A DNA stretch of 6,389 bases from Desulfobacteraceae bacterium (GTDB lineage: Bacteria > Desulfobacterota > DSM-4660 > Desulfatiglandales > Desulfatiglandaceae): assembly GCA_020349865.1 (NCBI GenBank), contig CP070700.1:881795-888183 (forward strand), in the 5' to 3' direction. Below the pieces are notes generated by a model. The model did not search any database. It was not told the DNA's origin and saw only the letters and a list, made by a program, of their open reading frames with translations. A program made the position numbers and the translations under genes. This document shows positions 1 to 5,165 of the stretch, piece by piece (position 1 is the first letter of the stretch; each line of letters opens with the position of its first letter).

Positions 1-351
1 CTTCAAACCAGTCAAATCTTTTATTTATCGCAACGGGCTCAGGGAATTTCTTTTCAAGCACGATTAAGGCCTAAAGGCCTCTCCCACCCATCAAAAAAAG
101 TCAGCAGCTATTTAAACCCATATTGTGCAGCCGCCTTCTACTGCGACTTGAAAATCCTTGCTGCAACGGTTGCTTCCCGGTTTTTGCTCCTCGACATATT
201 TATGAATATGCCTATGTCACAAAATCGCTCCAACTGCGCGTTTCGCTATGGTTTTCTGCGCCTCGCTACGGATTCTACTGCACAATCTGGGTTTAATATC
301 AACCGCAAAATCCAATCACTATCCACTCATCTTTTCCGATCGACTCAATGC
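1..351. other. Gene-free region downstream of the TetR gene
   Basis: I see no convincing gene here. A plus-strand frame is open from base 1 to 441, but it has no recognisable protein motif, runs through the inverted-repeat element at 112-296 and continues antisense into the TetR gene, so I treat it as chance. The stretch 1-111 holds only a small palindromic pair, AGGCCT-aa-AGGCCT (67-80), with no T-run on either side. No Rho-independent terminator is visible after the TetR stop (352-354, TGA on the minus strand). Confidence 0.6.
112..296. mobile_element. 185-bp non-coding element bounded by 19-bp inverted repeats (MITE/REP-like)
   Basis: The left end TTAAACCCATATTGTGCAG (112-130) matches the reverse complement of the right end CTGCACAATCTGGGTTTAA (278-296) at 18 of 19 positions. 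The interior has a small hairpin, CATATT-tatg-AATATG (195-210), nested with GACATA/TATGTC (193-198 and 213-218), and a repeated TCGCTAYGG motif about 20 bp apart (near 243-271). It encodes no recognisable protein. Each end is close to a TA dinucleotide (109-110 and 297-298), but I see no convincing target duplication. It lies 56 bp beyond the TetR stop codon. The inverted ends are seen directly; calling it a mobile or repeat-family element is inference, because copies elsewhere in the genome cannot be seen from here. Confidence 0.5.
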
Positions 352-993
352 TCAATTTGCGGGTTTATGGCGATTATTAGGAACCGTTTTAGATTCATTT
401 GCTTTGAAGGCATCTACCAGCAGCTCAAATGTATCTTCTAAATTCTCGAACAGGGAATAGGACATATCTTTTAAAAGCCAGCGTGTAACGATATGATCCA
501 TTGTTCCAACGACGATGTCTCTGGCGAGGAAAGGGTTGAGATCCTTTTTCATCTCCCCGGTTTTGCGCCCCTCTTCAAAGATATCCAATAAGTAGGAATA
601 GAGGGTCTTGACATTGGTGTATACCTCGGTGTTCAGAAAATTGGCGTTGGTTTTTAGAAAGAGATATACAATCTTGGCGTCTAAGGGGGCCTGTTCAATA
701 CGGCGCATATTCCACCACAGATATTTCCTGAGTCTGTTGAAAGCTCCTTCCACACCGAACAATTGATCTTCCAGGTCTTCGATCAATTCAGATACCCAGA
801 GATGGGGGATAGTTAAAAGGAGATCTTCCTTGCCTTGAAAATACTCATAAAGGGCTGCCTCAGACAATCCCGCCTGTTTTGAAATATCCATGACCGTGGT
901 CTTCAGGTAACCCTGCTCGGCAAACAGTTTTTTTGCGGAATTTATAATGCGGTCCTTTGCATGTCCTTTTGAATTTTTGTTTGCCATTTGCAT
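352..993 (-). CDS. TetR/AcrR-family transcriptional regulator, possibly acyl-CoA responsive
   Basis: This 213-residue protein is a probable ligand-controlled DNA-binding repressor. The N-terminal TetR helix-turn-helix domain spans about residues 14-60, with the typical pattern of 'IINSAKKLFAEQGYLKTT', 'DISKQAGLSEAALYEYF' and 'GKEDLL'. The remainder is a helical ligand and dimer domain. Its end ('GTMDHIVTRWLL' near residues 163-174, then a helix ending in 'LLVDAF') recalls FadR/YsiA-type regulators of fatty-acid degradation, so an acyl-CoA ligand is a reasonable but unproven guess. The ATG at 991-993 is the earliest possible start, because a TAA stop (994-996) directly precedes it in frame; a second ATG lies two codons on. 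Neither start has a Shine-Dalgarno sequence. A 302-bp element sits only 7 bp (or 14 bp, not counting the direct repeat) upstream. The gene has the same orientation as the nuoF/hdrA-like genes and could regulate them. Confidence 0.9.
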   Translation of the reverse strand: MQMANKNSKGHAKDRIINSAKKLFAEQGYLKTTVMDISKQAGLSEAALYEYFQGKEDLLLTIPHLWVSELIEDLEDQLFGVEGAFNRLRKYLWWNMRRIEQAPLDAKIVYLFLKTNANFLNTEVYTNVKTLYSYLLDIFEEGRKTGEMKKDLNPFLARDIVVGTMDHIVTRWLLKDMSYSLFENLEDTFELLVDAFKANESKTVPNNRHKPAN

Positions 994-1000
994 TTAGCGT

Positions 1001-1007
1001 AACAGTT
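1001..1007. repeat. Left 7-bp direct repeat flanking the 302-bp element
   Basis: AACAGTT at 1001-1007 is repeated exactly at 1310-1316, on the far side of the element at 1008-1309, as expected for a target-site duplication. The motif is itself nearly palindromic (AAC-N-GTT). It could therefore also be read as a further extension of the inverted repeats with one mismatch, which makes the duplication reading likely but not certain. Confidence 0.5.
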
Positions 1008-1309
1008 TAGCGCTTTGAAAAAATCATCATTAGATTATCGGGCCGTAAGTATCTCTTTCAGAAGGGCCGCAAAAAACTGCATCATTCCATTGAACGGCAG
1101 ATTGGCCTTAAAGCTCTGCCCAAGACAGCCCCAGAAGACAGACTCCTTTATGACAGTAGACCTCTCTGCTTACCCGCCACAGTTCTTGGCGGGCCTTCAC
1201 AGCCCCTGTACAAGGCCAAGGGGGCGTTCGACCAGCTTCTAAGAATTTGTGTTGTGGCCCTTCTGAAAGAGATACCCACGGCCCTTTTTGCACTATTTTC
1301 AAAGCGCTC
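1008..1309. mobile_element. 302-bp MITE-like element with long terminal inverted repeats
   Basis: The outer ends are a perfect 13-bp inverted pair, AGCGCTTTGAAAA (1009-1021) and TTTTCAAAGCGCT (1296-1308). Further in, a 33-bp block (1040-1072) matches the reverse complement of 1252-1284 at 30 of 33 positions. The spacers between end and block differ in length (18 versus 11 bp), so each arm covers about 57-64 bp. The centre has a GC-rich hairpin, CCCGCCA-7 nt-TGGCGGG (1173-1193). No transposase is encoded; the short frames inside (1015-1242 plus, 1108-1311 minus) have no recognisable domain and include the inverted arms. A 7-bp direct repeat flanks it. The best reading is a non-autonomous transposon that has landed next to the TetR start codon. 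A structured non-coding RNA is the alternative. I do not recognise the parent IS family. Confidence 0.65.
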
Positions 1310-1316
1310 AACAGTT
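1310..1316. repeat. Right 7-bp direct repeat flanking the 302-bp element
   Basis: This AACAGTT copy matches 1001-1007. If the element and one copy are removed in thought, the TetR upstream region becomes continuous with the AT-rich stretch to the right, and the join forms the 9-bp palindrome TAACTGTTA on the minus strand. The element may therefore have inserted into a palindromic target. Confidence 0.5.
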
Positions 1317-1590
1317 ATCATTTAACTAAAAGTCATTAAATTAAATATAACTCTTTTTTTATTCTGATAATATAAACTATTGATATTATGTAGACTATTC
1401 GTTTTTAGTAACTTTATGGATCTGACTATTAATTTGTTAAAAAAAAATAAAAACATACCAATAATTATGCTCAAATATGTATTTTGTTAAAAAATTTTTC
1501 TTTAATATGTGGCTTATTTATTATCATTAGGCAGGTATGTTATTGATATTGTATATTTTTACTGTTTGATTGATTTGAATAAGGCAATTA
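1317..1590. other. Very AT-rich intergenic spacer upstream of the TetR gene
   Basis: No gene is visible on either strand. The stretch is strikingly AT-rich beside its roughly half-GC neighbours, with many A- and T-runs. It carries small internal repeats: TTTGTTAAAAAA at 1433-1444 and again at 1483-1494 (50 bp apart), and an inverted pair AACATACC (1452-1459) and GGTATGTT (1534-1541). A single CATTAGG half-site (1525-1531) echoes the palindrome at 1591-1605. It most likely served as the promoter region of the TetR gene before the 302-bp element arrived. I cannot choose one promoter within it, because A/T-rich sequence gives many -10-like hits. Confidence 0.55.
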
Positions 1591-1605
1591 CCTAATAGCA
1601 TTAGG
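1591..1605. promoter_or_regulatory. Operator-like palindrome overlapping a promoter -10
   Basis: CCTAAT-AGC-ATTAGG is a perfect 6+6 bp inverted repeat with a 3-bp centre. It covers the -10 hexamer and part of the spacer of the predicted minus-strand promoter. One more half-site, CATTAGG, occurs at 1525-1531. Its position, size and symmetry fit a repressor site, and the nearby TetR protein is the obvious candidate to bind it. The hairpin is too AT-rich and lacks a following T-run, so it is unlikely to be a terminator of the hdrA-like gene. Confidence 0.4.
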
Positions 1606-1620
1606 GAAGTAAGCTGTCAA
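1592..1620 (-). promoter_or_regulatory. Predicted sigma-70-type promoter reading toward the TetR gene
   Basis: On the minus strand a consensus -35 TTGACA (1615-1620) is followed, after exactly 17 bp, by TATTAG (1592-1597), which matches 4 of 6 positions of the -10 consensus. Transcription would start near 1584-1586. The -35 begins only about 18 bp past the stop codon of the hdrA-like gene, with no visible terminator between. The only gene ahead on this strand is the TetR regulator, so the transcript would have a leader of about 590 nt that includes the whole 302-bp element. Confidence 0.45.
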
Positions 1621-1638
1621 GGAAAAAATAGGGTAATT

Positions 1639-4600
1639 TTATATTTGATCTATCATAGCCAGGATCTGGTCTTCGCCAAAGCCTTTGAGATTAATTGCCC
1701 CGGATCTGCAGGAGGCCACGCACAGTCCGCAGCCCTTGCACAAAACCGGGTTGACTTCCGCTCTCCCTGCCAACGTGCCTTCTTCAACAAAAGATGGTGC
1801 CGCATACGGACAGACCTCAATACACACCCTACAGCTGCTGCAGAATAAAGCCTCCACTTCCGCAACAGTGCCGCTTACATGGATCTTCTCTTTGGCCAGA
1901 AGGGTTACGGCACGAGAAGAAGCGGCAAGGGCCTGGGCTATGGATTCGTCTATGGGCTTGGGATAGTGTGCCATGCCGCAAAGGAAGACCCCGTCTGTGG
2001 CAAATTCTGAAGGGCCGAGTTTTGCGTGTTTCTCCACAAAGAACCCATCATCATTCATGGCAACCTTGAAAAACTGTGCAAGCTTTTCATCTTTGTAGGG
2101 TACAATTGCAGAGGCGAGGGCCACAATGTCGGCCTTAATCACCAGCGTTTGCTCGAGGAGGTGATCATTTACTTCAATTTTCAGGTCTTCCCCATCTTTT
2201 GACACCTGCGGCTTTTCGTCCAGTGAGAACGGGATGAAAAGAATACCGGCAAGGCGGGCCTCCCTGTAGAGGTATTCCCGTTCTCCGTAGGTGCGAATAT
2301 CCCGGTAGAGGATATAAACGTTCATGTCCGGGTTGATCTCTTTTAAGTGAATTGCGCTTTCTATGGCATGGGTACAGCAGACCCTTGAACAATACGGCCG
2401 GTCAGGCTCTCTTGAACCGACGCACTGGATGAAAACGGCTGTCTGGATTTCCTTCAGAGATGGGTCGTTCTCCATGAACTTCTTATCCAGTTCCAGGTGG
2501 GTGAGTACACTGGGATCTTCCCCATAAAGGTATTCATCAGGCTGGTATTCATTTGCCCCAGTTGCGATAACGGCTACCCCATGTTCAAATGTCTCTTCCT
2601 TGCCGGAAGAACTCAGGGTGGTTTTGAAATTTCCGACAAATCCCTCCACATTGTATAATTCCGTATCCAGATGGATTATTATGTTTTTGTCCGACTCAAC
2701 CGACTGAATGAGTTCCGCCAGATTTTCCTGTACATTTTCTCCCTTCCAGGTCCTGAAAAGATTGCGTGCCATGCCTCCCAGATGAGCGGACCGTTCAACA
2801 AGAGCCACCTGGTAGCCTTGATCAGAAAGGCTCTTGGCGGATGCCATGCCGGAGATGCCACCGCCTATTACAAGTGCCCTCTGATTTATATCAAGTTCGG
2901 CTTCATCAAGGGACTCCATCAAAGCAACCTTGGCCACGGCCATGCGGACCAGGTCCTTTGCCTTTTCAGTGGCCAGCTCAGGGCTATCCTTATGCACCCA
3001 TGAGTCCTGGTTGCGGATATTGGTCATTTCAAAAAGATACTTGTTTAACCCGGCAGCAACCAGGGTGTCCTGGAACAGGGGCTCATGGGTTTTTGGCGTG
3101 CAGGCAGCAACCACTATCCGGTTCAGGTTGTTCTCCTTAATTACCTGGGCCATAATCTCCTGTGTATCCTGGGAGCAGGTATAGAGGTTGTCGGTGACAA
3201 ACTCAACAAATGGGAGTGACACCGCATAATCACGCACCGAGGGCACATCCACCACTCCGCCGATATTGATGCCACACTGGCACACGAATACGCCGATACG
3301 GGGCCTTTCACCGAATATGTTTCTCTCTTCCGGAACTTTTTTTTCTCTGGTCAGAGTGTTTCTTGCCTGGCTTAAAAGGGCACTGGCCTCTGCGGCCGCT
3401 GAGCTGGATTCAATAACGGACTGGGGAATGTCCTTGGGGCCAACAAACGCTCCGCATGCGTAAATGCCTTCCTTTGAGGTGGCTACAGGATGAAAGGTGT
3501 CGGTTTCACAGAACTGCCCTTCGGTCAGGTTAACGTCGAGGCTTTTTGCAAGTTCAACAACCTCGGGCGATGTCTCCAGCCCCACTGAAAGAACGGCCAT
3601 GTCAAATGACTCTTCTACGGTTTCCCCGTTTTCGTTCACATACGGGATGACCAGATGATCACTGCCTTCAACAGACTCGATGGCCGGGACCCTTGAACGA
3701 ATAAAGCGAACCCCATGTTTTTCCCTGGCATCATCACAGAACCTCTCAAAGTCCTTTCCGTGGGTACGCATGTCCATGAAAAAAATGGCACAGTCAAGAT
3801 CAGGGCCCGCGTGTTCTTTTGCAACAACCGCCTCTTTTATTGCGTACATACAGCAGACTGAGGAGCAATAGCCATGGTCGCACTGGTGGATATCCCTTGA
3901 GCCCACGCATTGGAGCCAAGCGATTTTTTTAGGTTCCTTTTTATCCGAAGGCCGCACAAGATGGCCCATGGTGGGGCCGGATGCAGAAAGTATCCTTTCA
4001 AACTCCATTGAGGTGACAATATTAGGATTTCTTGCATAGCCATAGGCCTTAAACTTTCCAGGGTCAAATGGCTGAAAGCCGGGGGCAAGGACAATGGCGC
4101 CCACATTTAATTCGATGATCTCATCCTGCTGCCCGTAGTCAATAGCGTTCACCCCGCAAAATGCGGAACATATTTGACAGCCGCCGGTTTTAAAGTGCAC
4201 ACATTTGGTCCGGTCAATGGCGGGGGTGTTGGGTATGGCCTGCGCATAGGGAAAGTATATGGGTTTTCGGCCCTTAAGGCCTATATCATATTCAGAGGGG
4301 ATGGGCTGAACAGCATGTTTGGTTATGTCTTCAAGCTTTATATGGCCCGTGGGGCAGACAAAGGCACAGGCACCACAGGCCATGCAGGCATCTGTCTGAA
4401 TATGAAAGGGAGTATCCACTGTCATATCTACACCACGCCCGGTCAGGCCGATGGCACTGTTTCCCATCCGCTCGCAGATGCGCACACAGAGCCCGCAGAG
4501 AATACAATCATCGTCCTCCTTTTTAAAACGTGGCTCTTTGATGTCATAGTGTGCTGCAAGTTCCTGTATAACGGGTACATCAGGACAGCGGGCGAGCAAT

Positions 4601-4872
4601 AATTCCACAATAAGTTTACGCCCTTCATGAACTGCGTCAGTGTCGGTGCTTACTTCCATGCCCTCCCATATTGGATAATTGCATGCGGTCACAAACCGGG
4701 TTTTGCGGCCATCGAAAAGTTCTACCGTACAAAGACGGCACATTCCGGCCGGCTCTAAAGCTTCATGGTGGCACAGGGTTGGAATTTCTATTCCATATTT
4801 CCTGGCAACTTGAAGGATATATTGACCTTCTTCTCCCTGAACTTCTTTACCATTGAGCTTGAAAGTGATCAT
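1639..4872 (-). CDS. hdrA: Fused NuoG-N-terminus / double HdrA iron-sulfur flavoprotein
   Basis: A 1077-residue, probably cytoplasmic, electron-transfer protein. Residues 1-80 are a NuoG-type [2Fe-2S] domain (C34, C45, C48, C64). The following stretch 82-112 resembles the NuoG His-Cys domain but keeps only C96 of its cysteines. Two [4Fe-4S] ferredoxin motifs follow (C123/126/129/133 and C163/166/169/173). Residues 205-505 are a partial HdrA with a C224/232/235/239 motif and the HdrA signature QCVGSR...YCSSVCC (321-341), but no N-terminal Gly-rich FAD fold. From 524 a nearly complete HdrA begins: CQCG (531-534), YTCSQDT (564-570), FAD-binding GGGISG (670-675), ATGA (770-773) and a second QCVGSR...YCSRVCC (816-833). 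It ends with two [4Fe-4S] motifs (C1011/1014/1017/1021 and C1045/1048/1051/1055). HdrA proteins can bifurcate electrons with FAD. With NuoF upstream, NAD(P)H-linked electron bifurcation or confurcation with ferredoxin is the likely role (inference). Ordinary HdrA has about 650 residues. No HdrB or HdrC follows. Confidence 0.92.
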   Translation of the reverse strand: MITFKLNGKEVQGEEGQYILQVARKYGIEIPTLCHHEALEPAGMCRLCTVELFDGRKTRFVTACNYPIWEGMEVSTDTDAVHEGRKLIVELLLARCPDVPVIQELAAHYDIKEPRFKKEDDDCILCGLCVRICERMGNSAIGLTGRGVDMTVDTPFHIQTDACMACGACAFVCPTGHIKLEDITKHAVQPIPSEYDIGLKGRKPIYFPYAQAIPNTPAIDRTKCVHFKTGGCQICSAFCGVNAIDYGQQDEIIELNVGAIVLAPGFQPFDPGKFKAYGYARNPNIVTSMEFERILSASGPTMGHLVRPSDKKEPKKIAWLQCVGSRDIHQCDHGYCSSVCCMYAIKEAVVAKEHAGPDLDCAIFFMDMRTHGKDFERFCDDAREKHGVRFIRSRVPAIESVEGSDHLVIPYVNENGETVEESFDMAVLSVGLETSPEVVELAKSLDVNLTEGQFCETDTFHPVATSKEGIYACGAFVGPKDIPQSVIESSSAAAEASALLSQARNTLTREKKVPEERNIFGERPRIGVFVCQCGINIGGVVDVPSVRDYAVSLPFVEFVTDNLYTCSQDTQEIMAQVIKENNLNRIVVAACTPKTHEPLFQDTLVAAGLNKYLFEMTNIRNQDSWVHKDSPELATEKAKDLVRMAVAKVALMESLDEAELDINQRALVIGGGISGMASAKSLSDQGYQVALVERSAHLGGMARNLFRTWKGENVQENLAELIQSVESDKNIIIHLDTELYNVEGFVGNFKTTLSSSGKEETFEHGVAVIATGANEYQPDEYLYGEDPSVLTHLELDKKFMENDPSLKEIQTAVFIQCVGSREPDRPYCSRVCCTHAIESAIHLKEINPDMNVYILYRDIRTYGEREYLYREARLAGILFIPFSLDEKPQVSKDGEDLKIEVNDHLLEQTLVIKADIVALASAIVPYKDEKLAQFFKVAMNDDGFFVEKHAKLGPSEFATDGVFLCGMAHYPKPIDESIAQALAASSRAVTLLAKEKIHVSGTVAEVEALFCSSCRVCIEVCPYAAPSFVEEGTLAGRAEVNPVLCKGCGLCVASCRSGAINLKGFGEDQILAMIDQI

Positions 4873-4878
4873 ACGGCA

Positions 4879-4883
4879 TCCTT
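4879..4883 (-). promoter_or_regulatory. Ribosome binding site of the hdrA-like fusion gene
   Basis: On the minus strand AAGGA lies 6 nt before the ATG at 4870-4872. It supports this start codon, which also places the [2Fe-2S] domain right at the N-terminus as in NuoG. Confidence 0.7.
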
Positions 4884-4929
4884 ACCATCTCTTTGAAAAA
4901 ATGTTTTTATCCGGTTCAGTCTTGATATA

Positions 4930-5060
4930 TTCGCAAAAAGTCAAAAGGCATGTCATTGCGAGCGGAGCGAAGCAATCTTGTGTAACATAAGTACCTATAT
5001 TCATAAAACTGCTTCAGGCTACCTCCCTCTCAATGACCACAGCTCATGACTTTTGATGAA
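4930..5060. repeat. 131-bp palindromic interspersed repeat inside the nuoF-hdrA gap
   Basis: The ends form nested inverted repeats. The outer pair is TTCGCAAAAAGTC (4930-4942) against GACTTTTGATGAA (5048-5060), 10 of 13 matching. The inner pair is GTCATTGCGAG (4952-4962) against CTCTCAATGAC (5027-5037), 10 of 11. The core pair is GAAGCA (4969-4974) against TGCTTC (5010-5015), exact, around a 35-nt centre. The GTCATTGCGAG...GAAGCAATC form resembles short palindromic repeats I recall as widespread between genes in several bacterial groups, including Desulfobacterota. It encodes nothing. If the two genes are co-transcribed, it would fold as a hairpin in the mRNA between them. Confidence 0.65.
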
Positions 5061-5165
5061 ACCGTCAGTCTTAAATGATCAAGAAACTAATGTTGGTGTA
5101 GTATCATCCTGCTACAAGGTTTAATTGTCCCTGAAGCATTTTCTTGAGCACTATATTACTCATAA
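5061..5165. other. Short intergenic stretch after the nuoF-like stop
   Basis: Between the palindromic repeat and the nuoF-like stop codon (TAG, 5166-5168) I see no gene, no clear terminator hairpin with a T-run, and no convincing promoter for the fusion gene. This leaves co-transcription of the two genes possible despite a total gap of 293 bp. Confidence 0.45.

Noticed and set aside
67..80. AGGCCT-aa-AGGCCT as a terminator of the TetR gene
   Set aside because: The loop would be only two bases, there is no T-run on the minus-strand side, and it is about 270 bp past the stop codon.
1..441. Plus-strand frame open from base 1 to 441 (ATG at 148)
   Set aside because: No recognisable motif, runs through the inverted-repeat element and then antisense into the TetR gene; there is no ribosome binding site before the ATG.
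1008..1309. CRISPR array or integron attachment site
   Set aside because: There is one inverted pair, not a series of evenly spaced direct repeats, and no integrase or cas gene is nearby.
1015..1311. Two short overlapping frames on opposite strands (1015-1242 plus, 1108-1311 minus)
   Set aside because: They lie within the 302-bp element and include its inverted arms. No transposase or other domain is recognisable, and neither has a clear ribosome binding site.
1591..1605. CCTAATAGCATTAGG as the terminator of the hdrA-like gene
   Set aside because: The stem is short and AT-rich and no T-run follows on the minus strand; its overlap with a -35/-10 pair favours an operator.
4174..4602. 142-codon plus-strand frame
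   Set aside because: It lies fully antisense to the ferredoxin and HdrA part of the fusion gene, whose cysteine motifs are unmistakable. It is a shadow frame.
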